From: CAZWEZ01 sp964632795
GTDB taxonomy: Bacteria > Pseudomonadota > Alphaproteobacteria > Rhodospirillales > 2-02-FULL-58-16
Length of the DNA stretch: 64,000 nucleotides
Direction of reading: 5' to 3'
NCBI GenBank assembly: GCA_964632795.1
Contig: CAZWEZ010000002.1
Coordinates: 1 to 64,000, forward strand
Shown here: positions 54,361 to 63,482 of the stretch, piece after piece
Position numbering within the stretch: the stretch's first letter is position 1
Layout of the letters: each line of letters opens with the position of its first letter
Translations under genes and position numbers: made by a program
Notes under the pieces: generated by a model
What the model was told of the DNA's origin: nothing
Databases searched by the model: none
The model's input: the letters and a program-made list of their open reading frames with translations, nothing else

Positions 54361-56172
54361 TCAACGTCCCGCGGCGTAGCATTGCATGAAGCGCGGGCTG
54401 GCGCCGGCCTTGAGCAGGCCGCCCTCGCGTGTCGCGGCGGTAACGTAGCCAAGGCTGTAGTCTTCGTAGACGTCGATCGCGTGCCCGCGCTTGGCCAACG
54501 CGGCGATGGTGTCGTCACCGAAGCGGTGCTCGACCGCCAGATGGCCGGGAACGCACTCGCGCGGGTAGAACGAACTCGGCGCGTGGCGGGTGTGGAACTC
54601 GGGCGCGTCGATCGCCTCCTGCAGGTTGAGGCCGAAGTGAACGTGGCGCAGGAAGGCGTGCAACGCCCATTGGTCCTGCTGGTCGCCGCCCGGCGTGCCG
54701 AACACCATGTAGGGCTCGCCGTTCTTGAGGGCGAGCCCCGGCGTGAGCGTCGTGCGCGGCCGCTTGCCCGGCGCCAGGACGGTCGGTGAATCCTCGTCGA
54801 GGCTGAACATCTGGCCGCGCGCCGACAGCGCGAAGCCGAGCCCCGGCACCACCGGCGAGCCGCTCAACCAGCCGCCGCTCACCGTCCCCGAGATCATGTT
54901 GCCGTGGCGGTCGATGATGTCGAAGTGGGTGGTGTCGCCGTGCAACGCGCCGGCTCCGGCAATGGCGCGCTCGAGGTGATGGAGCGGGTACGGGCCGCCG
55001 AAGTCGAGCGCCTCGGAATGGGCAATGTCCGGGGTCGAGCCCTTGGGCCGAATGCTGATCGGGCCGCCGTAACCGGGCACCGTCCCGGGCCTCAGTTCGT
55101 GGGACGCCTCGTCCGTGACCAGTTTGCGGCGCTCGGCGTTGTAGTCGTCGCCGAGCAGCGTATCGAAGGGAACATCGACGAAATCCGGATCGCCGTAGAA
55201 CGCCTCGCGGTCGGCGAGAGCGAGCTTGGTGCATTCGACGACGGTATGCACGAACTCGGCGCTTGCCGGCGCCATCGCCGCGAGGTCGAAGCCCTCGAGC
55301 AGCGCGAGCTGTTGCAGCGCCACCGGTCCCTGTCCCCAGGGCCCCGTCTTGCACACCGTGTAGCCGTGATAATCGTAGGTCAGCGGGTCCTCGATCGCCG
55401 CCCGCCAGCGCGCCAGATCGTCGCCGGTGAGGAATCCGCGATGGCGACGGCCGGTGGTGTCGATGACCTCCGTCTCGCGGCAGAAACGATCGATAGCCTC
55501 GGCGACAAAGCCCTCGTACCAGGCGCGCCGCGCCACCTCGATCTGCGCCTTGCGGTCGCCGCCCGTGGCCTCAGCTTCATGGACGACGCGTTCGAAGGTG
55601 TCGGCCACGGCCGTGGTGCGGAACAGCTTGCCCGGCGCCGGCACCGCCCCGCCGGGAAGGAAGACCTCGGCCGACGATGTCCACTCGGTCTCGAACAGGG
55701 GTTTTACGACGGCGATCGACTCGCTCACCCGCGGGGTCACGGCGAAGCCGTCGCGCGCATAGCCGATGGCGGGCGCCATGACGTCACGAAGCGGCATGCT
55801 GCCGTACTCGCTCAACAGCAGCATCCAGGCACCGAACGATCCCGGCACCACCGCCGACAAGAGCCCGATGCCTGGAATCACGTCGAGGCCGAGATCGCGG
55901 TACGCCGAGACCGTTGCCCCGGCCGGCGCCGAGCCCTGGCCGCAGATCACCTTCACCTCGTCGAGTTGAGCGCAGTAGAGGATTAGCGGCACGTCGCCGC
56001 CGGGGCCGTTCTGGTCGGGCTCGAGGATGTGGAGCGAGAGTCCGGTAGCGACCGCCGCGTCGAAGGCATTGCCGCCTTTTTCGAGCATCGCCATGCCGGC
56101 CGCGGTGGCCAGCCAGTGGGTCGAGGCGACGACGCCGAAGGTGCCGACGATCTCGGGGCGGGTGGTAAACAT
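54361..56172 (-). CDS. Gamma-glutamyltransferase family protein
   Basis: The 603-residue Ntn-hydrolase precursor should self-cleave before the threonine in HGDTTHFDIIDRHGN (about residue 414). VASTHWLATAAGMAMLEKGGNAFDAAVA, GPGGDVPLILYC and the GTPGGDQQDQWALH substrate loop are typical, quoted from separate segments. No signal peptide is visible, so it may be a cytosolic acylase-like member, not a periplasmic glutathione hydrolase. It is transcribed with the phosphoesterase gene. Confidence 0.9.
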   Translation of the reverse strand: MFTTRPEIVGTFGVVASTHWLATAAGMAMLEKGGNAFDAAVATGLSLHILEPDQNGPGGDVPLILYCAQLDEVKVICGQGSAPAGATVSAYRDLGLDVIPGIGLLSAVVPGSFGAWMLLLSEYGSMPLRDVMAPAIGYARDGFAVTPRVSESIAVVKPLFETEWTSSAEVFLPGGAVPAPGKLFRTTAVADTFERVVHEAEATGGDRKAQIEVARRAWYEGFVAEAIDRFCRETEVIDTTGRRHRGFLTGDDLARWRAAIEDPLTYDYHGYTVCKTGPWGQGPVALQQLALLEGFDLAAMAPASAEFVHTVVECTKLALADREAFYGDPDFVDVPFDTLLGDDYNAERRKLVTDEASHELRPGTVPGYGGPISIRPKGSTPDIAHSEALDFGGPYPLHHLERAIAGAGALHGDTTHFDIIDRHGNMISGTVSGGWLSGSPVVPGLGFALSARGQMFSLDEDSPTVLAPGKRPRTTLTPGLALKNGEPYMVFGTPGGDQQDQWALHAFLRHVHFGLNLQEAIDAPEFHTRHAPSSFYPRECVPGHLAVEHRFGDDTIAALAKRGHAIDVYEDYSLGYVTAATREGGLLKAGASPRFMQCYAAGR

Positions 56173-56503
56173 CGGTTGCGCTCCTTGTCTCGGCGGCGGG
56201 TCGAGGCTCTCTGTCCGAGCGCCTCAGCCTAGCGTCGGCAAGGTTCGCCGAAAAGCAAATTTCCTGACAGTGGGTTACAGGTCCCGGATCGGCGCCCTAC
56301 AGGAGCAAGAACACCGTTACCAGCACGTTGTATCGAAGGGCGAGCAGTATATAACCCCGGCCACTCAGCAATGCCTCCAAAGACCGCTTGGGGTCAAAAG
56401 CAGCGGTCGGCGCCCCCTCCATGGCGAGTCCGCAGTCAGAGGTCAAGCTGACGAAACTCGGCGATTGACGAGCCTGCTATTAATTGCTATAGCAATTGTT
56501 GTC
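56173..56503. other. Divergent intergenic region with MarR operator
   Basis: Between the gamma-glutamyltransferase gene and the MarR gene there is no coding frame of interest. It includes a GACCGCTGCTTTTGACCCCAAGCGGTC inverted segment (56378-56405, read in two parts) and, next to the MarR start, the palindrome at 56482-56497. Confidence 0.5.
56482..56497. promoter_or_regulatory. MarR operator
   Basis: AATTGCTATAGCAATT is a perfect 16-bp palindrome six bases before the MarR ATG. TTGC-type half-sites around a TATA centre are characteristic of MarR/SlyA operators, so autorepression is likely. Confidence 0.75.
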
Positions 56504-56992
56504 ATGCAACGTTTCGCCGAGAATGACAGTCGGCGGGGGCACGGGCGGATCATGTTCCGGCGCCGCGACAGCGTCGGCCATCTGGTCGCCATGGCCCGCC
56601 GGCTGCTGGCCCGGGCCCTTCACACGCGGACCATCCGCCACGGCGTGCCGATCGGCCAGTGGTCGGTGCTGGTCGTGCTGTGGGAGGAGGACGGCCTGGC
56701 CCAGAACGAGCTCGCGCGGCGGGCCGCCATCGCGCCGCCGACCCTGGCCCGGACCCTCGAGCGGATGGAGCGCGACGGGGTCGTCGAGCGGCTCCGCAAC
56801 CGCGACGACCGGCGGCGCGTCGACGTCTTCCTGAGCGGCCGCGGCCATGCGCTGCGCGACGTCTTGGTGCCCGAGGCGATCGAGGTCGGGCGCCTCGCCA
56901 CCGCGGGCCTGGACGACGGCGAGCGGGCCCAGCTGCGCGACCTGCTCGAACGGCTGATCGCCAACCTGGAGGGGCCGTCCGAGCCCGCTTGA
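56504..56992 (+). CDS. MarR-family transcriptional regulator
   Basis: The 162-residue protein has the winged helix of MarR (about 45-120): IGQWSVLVVLWEEDGLAQNE, APPTLARTLERMERDGVVER and the wing RNRDDRRRVDVFL. The ATG at 56504 is preceded by a palindromic operator. Its TGA stop shares its last base with the first base of the MITE at 56992. It may control the RND operon downstream or only itself. Confidence 0.88.
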   Translation: MQRFAENDSRRGHGRIMFRRRDSVGHLVAMARRLLARALHTRTIRHGVPIGQWSVLVVLWEEDGLAQNELARRAAIAPPTLARTLERMERDGVVERLRNRDDRRRVDVFLSGRGHALRDVLVPEAIEVGRLATAGLDDGERAQLRDLLERLIANLEGPSEPA

Positions 56993-57150
56993 TACCAGCG
57001 GTCCTTATTCCTGACCCCATGTGATCGCTTTTCCCGTCCTCTCGGGGCGTCGGAACCGCTCGCCGATGCGCCGCATCGCCTTCGCGCCCCCTCCTGCCGA
57101 GAGGACGGGAAAAGCGATCACATGGGGTCAGGAATAAGGACCGCTGGTAT
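56992..57150. mobile_element. MITE with perfect 54-bp terminal inverted repeats
   Basis: A 159-bp non-coding element has exact 54-bp arms (56992-57045 and 57097-57150) starting ATACCAGCGGTCCTTATTCC. Its ATACCA ends resemble the MITE at 2.5 kb and TA flanks both ends in the same manner. It begins on the MarR stop codon and lies just upstream of the PadR operon, where the hairpin would separate the two transcripts. Confidence 0.85.
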
Positions 57151-57198
57151 AACCCCGGCCCGGCCATGCGCCCGGAGCAGGGCTGGGTTGAGCGGAAC

Positions 57199-57261
57199 GT
57201 ATATTGACTCGATATATATCGCTCCTATATATATCGGCAGGATATATATCGCCGCGATATG
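57199..57261. promoter_or_regulatory. Array of ATATAT operator sites before the PadR gene
   Basis: Repeated sites occur within about 60 bp: CGTATATTG, GATATATATC (57211-57220), CTATATATATCG (57225-57236), GATATATATC (57241-57250) and CGCGATATG. The central sites recur about every 15 bp. The array ends 35 bp before the PadR ATG. PadR repressors bind AT-rich palindromes of this kind and usually autoregulate. Confidence 0.7.
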
Positions 57262-57295
57262 TTGGCGGCGCCCCCCCCCTGAGAAGGACCGGTTC

Positions 57296-57850
57296 ATGGA
57301 CATCAAGACCCTGTGCCTGGGCATCCTCACCCTCGGCGAGGCCAGCGGCTACGAGCTTAAGAAGCACTTCGAGGACGGCCCGATCTCCCAATTCCACCAC
57401 GCCGGCTTCGGTTCGATCTACCCGGCGCTGGGCAAGCTCCACGACGAGGGGCTGGTGACCCGCTCCGAGATGGTCCAGGACGGCCGCCCCGACAAGAAGG
57501 TGTACGCCATCACCAGCCGCGGCCTGGAGACCTTCCGCCAGGCCCTGGCCAAGCCCCCGGCCGCCGACAAGATCCGTTCCGAGTGCCTGTTGATCCTGTT
57601 CTTCGAACACCTGCTGGAGGCCGGCCATAGCCGCCACGTGTTCGAGGAATACCTGGCCAGCTACCACCGGCTCCTGGCCTGCGTCGAGGCCCGCGACATG
57701 TCCGGGATGCCGCCGGGGCGGCGCTTCGTCCACGGCTTCGGGATGACCATCTACCGGGCCATCATCGCCTACATGGAGGACAACCGGGGGCTCCTGCTCG
57801 AAGACGCCGAGGCTTCGGATAGCGCGCTTAAGACGGGGACCGGACAATGA
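57296..57850 (+). CDS. PadR-family transcriptional regulator
   Basis: The 184-residue protein has the PadR winged helix (about 1-80: CLGILTLGEASGYELKKHFE, GSIYPALGKLHDEGLV, KVYAITSRGLETF) and a C-terminal helical Vir-like dimerisation domain. It leads a coupled operon: its TGA overlaps the ATG of the fusion protein. It is expected to repress the efflux genes until an inducer, perhaps a phenolic or drug, binds. The ribosome site is GAGAAGGA. Confidence 0.9.
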   Translation: MDIKTLCLGILTLGEASGYELKKHFEDGPISQFHHAGFGSIYPALGKLHDEGLVTRSEMVQDGRPDKKVYAITSRGLETFRQALAKPPAADKIRSECLLILFFEHLLEAGHSRHVFEEYLASYHRLLACVEARDMSGMPPGRRFVHGFGMTIYRAIIAYMEDNRGLLLEDAEASDSALKTGTGQ

Positions 57851-58938
57851 AACGCTCGTACCTGATCGCCGCCGGGATCGCGCTCGCCGTCGCCGGCTGG
57901 ATCCTCTCCGGCCAGGTCGACGGCAACATCGAAACCGACCGCGCCGAGCCTACGTCGGCGGCGGCGGCGAAGGAGGAGGTGGCGGCGGCGCTGCCCCAGG
58001 TCCGGGTGCGCTCCTCCACGGCCCGCGAAAGGGTCAGCGAACTGGTCCTGTTCGGGCGCAGCGAAGCCGAACGGATGGTCGAGCTGCGTACCGAGACCGC
58101 GGCCCGGGTGGTCGCCATCAAGGTCGCCAAGGGCCAGCGGGTGGCCAAGGGCGACGCCATCGTCCGGCTGGCCATGGACGACCGCCAGGCCCGCCTGAGC
58201 GAAGCCGAGGCGGTGGTAGAACAGCACCGCATCGCTTACGAGGCGGCGCAGAAGCTGTCGCAGAAGCAGTACCGTTCCAAGGTCAAGCTGGCCGAGACCA
58301 GGGCCCAGTTGGAGACCGCCAAGGCGGCCCTGGCGGCGATCCGCCTCGACATCGCCCGCACCGTCATCCGCGCCCCCTTCGCCGGGGTGGTCGAGGCCTT
58401 GCCGGCCGAGGTCGGGGATTACCTGGCGGTCGGCGACGCGGTCGCCCACATCGTCGATCTGGATCCGATCCTGATCGTCGGCGAGGTCGCCGAACGCGAC
58501 ATCGCCAAGGTCGCCACCGGGTCCCTGGCGCGGGTCCGCCTGACCACCGGCGAGATGGTCGAGGGCACGGTGCGCTACGTCTCCAGGGTCGGCGCCAGGT
58601 CGACCCGCACCTTCCGCATCGAGGTCGCGCTGGCCAACCCCGGGGGCGCCATCGCCGAGGGGCTGACCGCCGAGTTGTGGCTGCCGGTCGGCCTCGAGTT
58701 GGCCCATCTGGTGTCACCGGCGGTGCTGACCCTGTCCGACGACGGCGTGGTCGGGGTCAAGGTGGTGGATGATAAGGACGTGGTCGACTTCTTCCCGGTG
58801 CGGATGGTCGCCGACACCCCCGACGGGGTGTGGCTGGGCGGGCTGCCCGAGACCGTCACCCTGATCACCGTCGGCCAGGAGTTCGTGCTCCCCGGCCAAA
58901 GGGTGATCCCGGTCCCCGAGGACGGCAACGGGTCATGA
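57847..58938 (+). CDS. RND efflux periplasmic adaptor
   Basis: The 363-residue adaptor has an N-terminal membrane anchor (about 5-22) and the hairpin, lipoyl (VVAIKVAKGQRVAKGDAIVRL and VIRAPFAGVVEALPAEVGDY) and beta-barrel domains of the RND membrane-fusion family. Its stop overlaps the ATG of the RND pump. It connects the pump to an outer-membrane factor that is not encoded here. Confidence 0.92.
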   Translation: MKRSYLIAAGIALAVAGWILSGQVDGNIETDRAEPTSAAAAKEEVAAALPQVRVRSSTARERVSELVLFGRSEAERMVELRTETAARVVAIKVAKGQRVAKGDAIVRLAMDDRQARLSEAEAVVEQHRIAYEAAQKLSQKQYRSKVKLAETRAQLETAKAALAAIRLDIARTVIRAPFAGVVEALPAEVGDYLAVGDAVAHIVDLDPILIVGEVAERDIAKVATGSLARVRLTTGEMVEGTVRYVSRVGARSTRTFRIEVALANPGGAIAEGLTAELWLPVGLELAHLVSPAVLTLSDDGVVGVKVVDDKDVVDFFPVRMVADTPDGVWLGGLPETVTLITVGQEFVLPGQRVIPVPEDGNGS

Positions 58939-61900
58939 AGTCGATCATCGATGCGGCGATCGGGCGGGCGCGGATGGTGCTGGCCTCGCTGGCCCTGATC
59001 CTGATCGCCGGAACGGTGGCCTACATCGACATCCCCAAGGAGTCCGATCCCGACATCAACATCCCCATCATCTACGTCCGCATGGAGCACGACGGGATCT
59101 CGCCCGAGGACGCCGAGCGGCTGCTGATCCGCCCCCTCGAGGAGGAGCTCCGGATCGTCGAGGGGGTCAAGGAAATGCGCTCCACCGGCTACGAGGGCGG
59201 GGCCTACGTGGTGCTCGAGTTCGAGGCCGGGTTCGACGCCGACAAGGCGATGGAGGACGTCCGCGAGAAGGTCGATCTGGCCAAGCCCGAACTGCCCGCC
59301 GACACCGACGAGCCGACGGTGCACGAGGTTAACTTCTCCCTGTTCCCGGTGATCGTGGTGACGCTGGCCGGCGAGGTCCCCGAGCGGACCCTGATGCGCC
59401 TGGCCAACGACCTCCAGGACGCCGTCGAGGGTATCTCCAGCGTGCTCAAGGTGGAGATCGCCGGCGACCGCGACCAGGTGGTCGAGGTCCTGATCGACCC
59501 GGTCAAGGTGGAGAGCTATGGCCTGACCCCGGACCAGGCGATCAACATCGTGCGGCGCTCCAACCTGCTGGTCGCCGCCGGCGCCCAGGACACCGGCCGG
59601 GGGCGCTTCGCGCTCAAGGTGCCGGGGCTGCTGGAGACGGTCTTCGACATCATCGCCCTGCCGGTGGTGGTCGAGGGCGACGCCGTGGTCCGCCTCGGCG
59701 ACATCGCCGAAATCCGGCGCACCTTCAAGGACCCGGAGAGCTTCGCCCGGGTCGACGGCCGCCCGGCGATCGGGCTCGAGGTCTCCAAGCGCACCGGCGA
59801 GAACATCATCGAGACCATCGAGCGGGTGCGCCAGGTGGTCGAGGCCGAACGCGCCGTGTGGCCGGACGGCCTGCGCCAGGCGGTCCAGGTCGCCTTCTCC
59901 CAGGACAAGTCCGACGACATCCGGACCATGCTCGCCGATCTCCAGAACAACGTCATCATGGCGGTGCTGCTGGTCATGATCGTGGTCGTCGCGGCGCTGG
60001 GGCCGCGCACCGCGATCCTGGTCGGGATCGCCATCCCGGGATCGTTCCTGATCGCCATCCTGGTCCTCGGGGGGCTGGGGCTGACCATCAACATGGTGGT
60101 CCTGTTCAGCCTGATCCTGGCCGTCGGCATGCTGGTCGACGGGGCGATCGTGGTCACCGAGTACGCCGACCGCAAGATGACCGAGGGCGAACACCGCCGC
60201 ACCGCCTACGCGCTGGCCGCCAAGCGCATGTCGTGGCCGATCATAGCCTCCACCGCGACCACCCTGGCCGCCTTCCTGCCACTGGTGTTCTGGCCGGGCG
60301 TGGTCGGCGAGTTCATGAAGTTCCTGCCCATCACCCTGCTCGCCACCCTGTCGGCGTCGCTGCTGATGGCGCTGATCTTCGTCCCCACCCTGGGCTCCTT
60401 CATCGGCCGCCCGGGCGGCACCGTCGACGCCGCCACCATGAAGGGCCTGGCGGCGAGCGCCGGGGCCGGTGACCTGTCGGCGCTCGGCGGCATAACCGGC
60501 GCCTACCTCCGGGTGCTGGGGGTGGCGCTCAACCACCCGGCCAAGGTGCTGCTGGTGGCCCTCGCCCTGCTGATCGGCGTCCAGTGGGCCTACGCCAGCT
60601 TCGGCAAGGGGATCGAGTTCTTCCCCGAGGTCGAACCCAAGTTCGCCAAGCTCCAGGTGCGGGCCCGGGGCAACCTGTCGATCCACGAGAAGGACGTCTT
60701 GATGCGCCAGGTCGAGAGCCGGATCCCGAGGAACGGCGAGTTCGCCTCGGTCTACACCCGGACCGGCAAGGAACCCAACAGCCAGGAGGCCGAGGACATC
60801 ATCGGCACCATCACGCTCGAGTTCGTCGACTGGGACAAGCGGCGCAAGGCCGACCGCATCCTCGCCGAGATCCAGCGCAATACCGCCGACCTGGCCGGCA
60901 TCTTCGTCGATTCGCGCAAGGCCGAGGAAGGACCCCACGCCGGCAAGCCGGTCCAGATCGAGCTGTCCTCGCGCTATCCCGAACTGCTGCCCGGCGCCAT
61001 CGCCACGGTGCGCCGGAAGCTGGACGGGATCGCCGGGCTGATCAACCTGGTGGACAGCCGCCCGCTGCCCGGCATCGACTGGCAGCTCGAGGTCGACCGC
61101 GCCCAGGCCGCCAAGTTCAACGCCGACGTCAGCATCATCGGCAGCGCCGTGCAGATGGTGACCACCGGCATCATGCTGGGCGACTACCGCCCCGACGACA
61201 GCGACGACGAGATCGAGATCCGGGCCCGCTATCCGCGCCCCTACCGGACCATCGAGCAGCTCGACAACATCCGCATCAACACCGACCTCGGCCGGGTGCC
61301 GATCAGCAACTTCGTGAGCCGCCTCGCCAAGCCCGCGGTGGGCACCGTCACCCGCACCGACGGCAGGCGGGTGATGACCGTCAAGGCCGACGTGATGGAA
61401 GGCGTCAACGTCGACCACAAGGTCGGCGAGATCCAGGCGTGGCTGAAAACAGCCGGCCTGGACAGCCGGGTCGAGATCGCCTTCAAGGGCGAGGACGAGG
61501 AGCAGAAGAAGGCCGAGGCGTTCCTCATCAAGGCCTTCGCGGTGGCCCTGTTCATCATGGCGATCATCCTGGTGACCCAGTTCAACAGCTTCTATTCGGC
61601 GCTCCTGATCCTGAGCGCGGTGGTGATGTCGACCATCGGCGTGCTGGGCGGCATGCTGATCCTCGATCAGCCGTTCGGGATCATCATGAGCGGCATCGGG
61701 GTGATCGCCCTGGCCGGTATCGTGGTCAACAACAACATCGTCCTCATCGACACCCACGACCGGCTCTCCGAGGAGACCGGCGAAACGCCCAGGCAGGTCA
61801 TCCTGAGGACCGGTGCCCAGCGCCTGCGCCCGGTGCTGCTGACCACGGTGACCACCATGCTGGGCCTGATGCCGATGGTGCTCGGCGTCAACATCGACTT

Positions 61901-62084
61901 CGTGACCCGCGAGATCGCCGTCGGCGCCCCGTCCAGCCAGTGGTGGACCCAGTTGTCGACGGCCATCGTCTTCGGGCTCGGCTTCGCCACCGTGCTGACC
62001 CTCCTCGTCACCCCCAGCGCCCTGATGGTGCGGGCCAACCTCAGGGCCTGGAAGATGCGCCGCCGCCGAATTCCGGTGACATGA
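58935..62084 (+). CDS. RND efflux transporter, inner-membrane pump
   Basis: The 1049-residue pump has twelve membrane helices and two large periplasmic loops in the AcrB/MdtB-like pattern. TM4 carries the proton-relay acidic residue in LILAVGMLVDGAIVVTEYAD. The motifs GIVVNNNIVLIDTHDR and LLTTVTTMLGLMPMV mark the second half. Substrates are probably hydrophobic drugs. Its final codons (IPVT then stop) lie inside the left inverted repeat of a RAYT element, so the present C-terminus was shaped by that insertion. Confidence 0.93.
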   Translation: MKSIIDAAIGRARMVLASLALILIAGTVAYIDIPKESDPDINIPIIYVRMEHDGISPEDAERLLIRPLEEELRIVEGVKEMRSTGYEGGAYVVLEFEAGFDADKAMEDVREKVDLAKPELPADTDEPTVHEVNFSLFPVIVVTLAGEVPERTLMRLANDLQDAVEGISSVLKVEIAGDRDQVVEVLIDPVKVESYGLTPDQAINIVRRSNLLVAAGAQDTGRGRFALKVPGLLETVFDIIALPVVVEGDAVVRLGDIAEIRRTFKDPESFARVDGRPAIGLEVSKRTGENIIETIERVRQVVEAERAVWPDGLRQAVQVAFSQDKSDDIRTMLADLQNNVIMAVLLVMIVVVAALGPRTAILVGIAIPGSFLIAILVLGGLGLTINMVVLFSLILAVGMLVDGAIVVTEYADRKMTEGEHRRTAYALAAKRMSWPIIASTATTLAAFLPLVFWPGVVGEFMKFLPITLLATLSASLLMALIFVPTLGSFIGRPGGTVDAATMKGLAASAGAGDLSALGGITGAYLRVLGVALNHPAKVLLVALALLIGVQWAYASFGKGIEFFPEVEPKFAKLQVRARGNLSIHEKDVLMRQVESRIPRNGEFASVYTRTGKEPNSQEAEDIIGTITLEFVDWDKRRKADRILAEIQRNTADLAGIFVDSRKAEEGPHAGKPVQIELSSRYPELLPGAIATVRRKLDGIAGLINLVDSRPLPGIDWQLEVDRAQAAKFNADVSIIGSAVQMVTTGIMLGDYRPDDSDDEIEIRARYPRPYRTIEQLDNIRINTDLGRVPISNFVSRLAKPAVGTVTRTDGRRVMTVKADVMEGVNVDHKVGEIQAWLKTAGLDSRVEIAFKGEDEEQKKAEAFLIKAFAVALFIMAIILVTQFNSFYSALLILSAVVMSTIGVLGGMLILDQPFGIIMSGIGVIALAGIVVNNNIVLIDTHDRLSEETGETPRQVILRTGAQRLRPVLLTTVTTMLGLMPMVLGVNIDFVTREIAVGAPSSQWWTQLSTAIVFGLGFATVLTLLVTPSALMVRANLRAWKMRRRRIPVT

Positions 62085-62840
62085 TACTTAATTGTCTCTC
62101 TCACTCTTTCTGTGCTAGGTTTTTCTCATGGCACGATTTGCGCGGGTGGTGGCGCCGGGCATTCCTCATCATGTGACGCAGCGGGGCAACCGGCGGCAGA
62201 CCACATTTTTCAACGATGAAGACTATGCGGCCTACCTGGATTTGTTGGCCGAGCAGTTGGCCCGCGCCTCGGTGGCGCTGTGGGCCTACTGCCTGATGCC
62301 GAACCACGTGCACCTGATCCTGGTGCCGGAAACGGAAGACGGCCTGGCCGTCGCCCTGGGCGAGGCACACCGCCGCTACACCCGACGAATCAACTCCCGC
62401 GAGGGTTGGCGGGGTTTTCTGTGGCAGGGCCGTTTTGGCTCGTTTCCCCTGGAAGGCGATCACCTGCTGGCGGCGGCGCGCTATGTGGAATTGAACCCCG
62501 TGCGCGCAAAGTTGGCGAGGGGGCCCGAGGACTGGCCGTGGTCCAGCGCCCGCGCCCATCTGGCGGGGCGCGACGGCGGGGCGCTGTCGGTCCGCCCTCT
62601 TCTCGATCGGGTCGGCGACTGGCGGGCCTTTCTCGACGGCGGTCTTGGCGCGGAGGCTCTCGACGCCCTGCGCCGCCATGAGCGGACAGGCCGGCCCCTC
62701 GGCTCGACGGCTTTCGTGGAACGGCTGGAAGGTATGCTCGGCCGCCCCCTCAAGAGGCGCAAACCGGGACCCAAGCCGGCGGCGGAATGAACGGGGATGT
62801 TTGCGGCGCGCAAGGGCAATTAAGTATCATGTCACCGGAA
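62071..62840 (+). mobile_element. RAYT/IS200-like element with 24-bp inverted ends
   Basis: Perfect 24-bp inverted repeats bound the unit: TTCCGGTGACATGATACTTA then ATTG at 62071-62094, and the complement at 62817-62840. A transposase gene lies between them. A related single end occurs at 40780-40802. The left repeat overlaps the RND stop codon, and the right one sits 31 bp from the stop of the next gene. Confidence 0.85.
62128..62790 (+). CDS. REP-associated tyrosine transposase (Y1, IS200/IS605-like)
   Basis: The 220-residue HUH transposase has the family start ARFARVVAPGIPHHVTQRGN, the metal-binding PNHVHLIL, the candidate nucleophile tyrosine in RRYTRRIN, FLWQGRFGS and YVELNPVRAKL. The domain is intact and length typical, so it may be active on the flanking repeats. 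The C-terminal tail is Lys/Arg/Pro-rich. Confidence 0.92.
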   Translation: MARFARVVAPGIPHHVTQRGNRRQTTFFNDEDYAAYLDLLAEQLARASVALWAYCLMPNHVHLILVPETEDGLAVALGEAHRRYTRRINSREGWRGFLWQGRFGSFPLEGDHLLAAARYVELNPVRAKLARGPEDWPWSSARAHLAGRDGGALSVRPLLDRVGDWRAFLDGGLGAEALDALRRHERTGRPLGSTAFVERLEGMLGRPLKRRKPGPKPAAE

Positions 62841-62870
62841 CTCAGTTTCGATTAGGCGCCGCCCCGGGCC

Positions 62871-63482
62871 TCACGGCTTGTACATGCGCTGCTTCTTGTC
62901 GAGTTCGGGATTGGTCAGCTGGCGCTGCTCTTGAGGCAGTTCGAACTGCTTTTTCAGGTAGAGGGCGCGGCCGCGCACGGTCGCCGGATCGACGTTGTAA
63001 TACAGGATGTTGTCGATCAGTCCGGGTCCGGAAACCGCCTCTTGGTCCACCTTCAGGGCCTCGATGTAGTCGTCGAGCGCCATCTCGTGGCGCCCGGTGC
63101 GGTCGTACAGGATGCCGCGGTTGGCGTGGGCGGCGGCCAGCACCGCCCGGCCGGTGAGGTCGTCGGCCTCCAGGGTCCGCTCCAGGAAGCCGATGAGGTA
63201 GGTCAATTCCGCCTCGGCCTCCGGGTGCCGGCCGGCCTGCAGGAAGGCGATGGCCCGGCCCATCAGCGCCCCGCGGTGGTCGGCGCGCTCGGCGAGGGCC
63301 ATCTCGAAGCTTTCCAGGGCGCCGGCGAAGTCGCCCTCGCCGAGGCGGTTGCTCCCCTCGCGGACGTAATAGTCGCCGGGTTGGCCCGGGGTCAGGTAAT
63401 GCCAGCCGACCCACAACGTGAACATGACGGCGGTGGCGATCGCCATCAGCTTGATGAACCTGAGCAGGAGCCGCCGGTTCAT
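62871..63482 (-). CDS. Membrane-anchored TPR protein
   Basis: The 203-residue protein has one N-terminal membrane helix (about 10-30) and about three tetratricopeptide units (GSNRLGEGDFAGALESFEMA, ILYDRTGRHEMALDDYIEAL). It probably acts as a periplasmic or cytoplasmic scaffold. Its start overlaps the stop of the next upstream gene by four bases. Function is unknown, but the cluster seems to serve one membrane complex. Confidence 0.8.
   Translation of the reverse strand: MNRRLLLRFIKLMAIATAVMFTLWVGWHYLTPGQPGDYYVREGSNRLGEGDFAGALESFEMALAERADHRGALMGRAIAFLQAGRHPEAEAELTYLIGFLERTLEADDLTGRAVLAAAHANRGILYDRTGRHEMALDDYIEALKVDQEAVSGPGLIDNILYYNVDPATVRGRALYLKKQFELPQEQRQLTNPELDKKQRMYKP

Noticed and set aside
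58575..61757. A 1060-codon open frame antisense to the RND pump
   Set aside because: It is an antisense shadow of a long GC-rich gene, with low-complexity HDQ/GVD composition and no family features.
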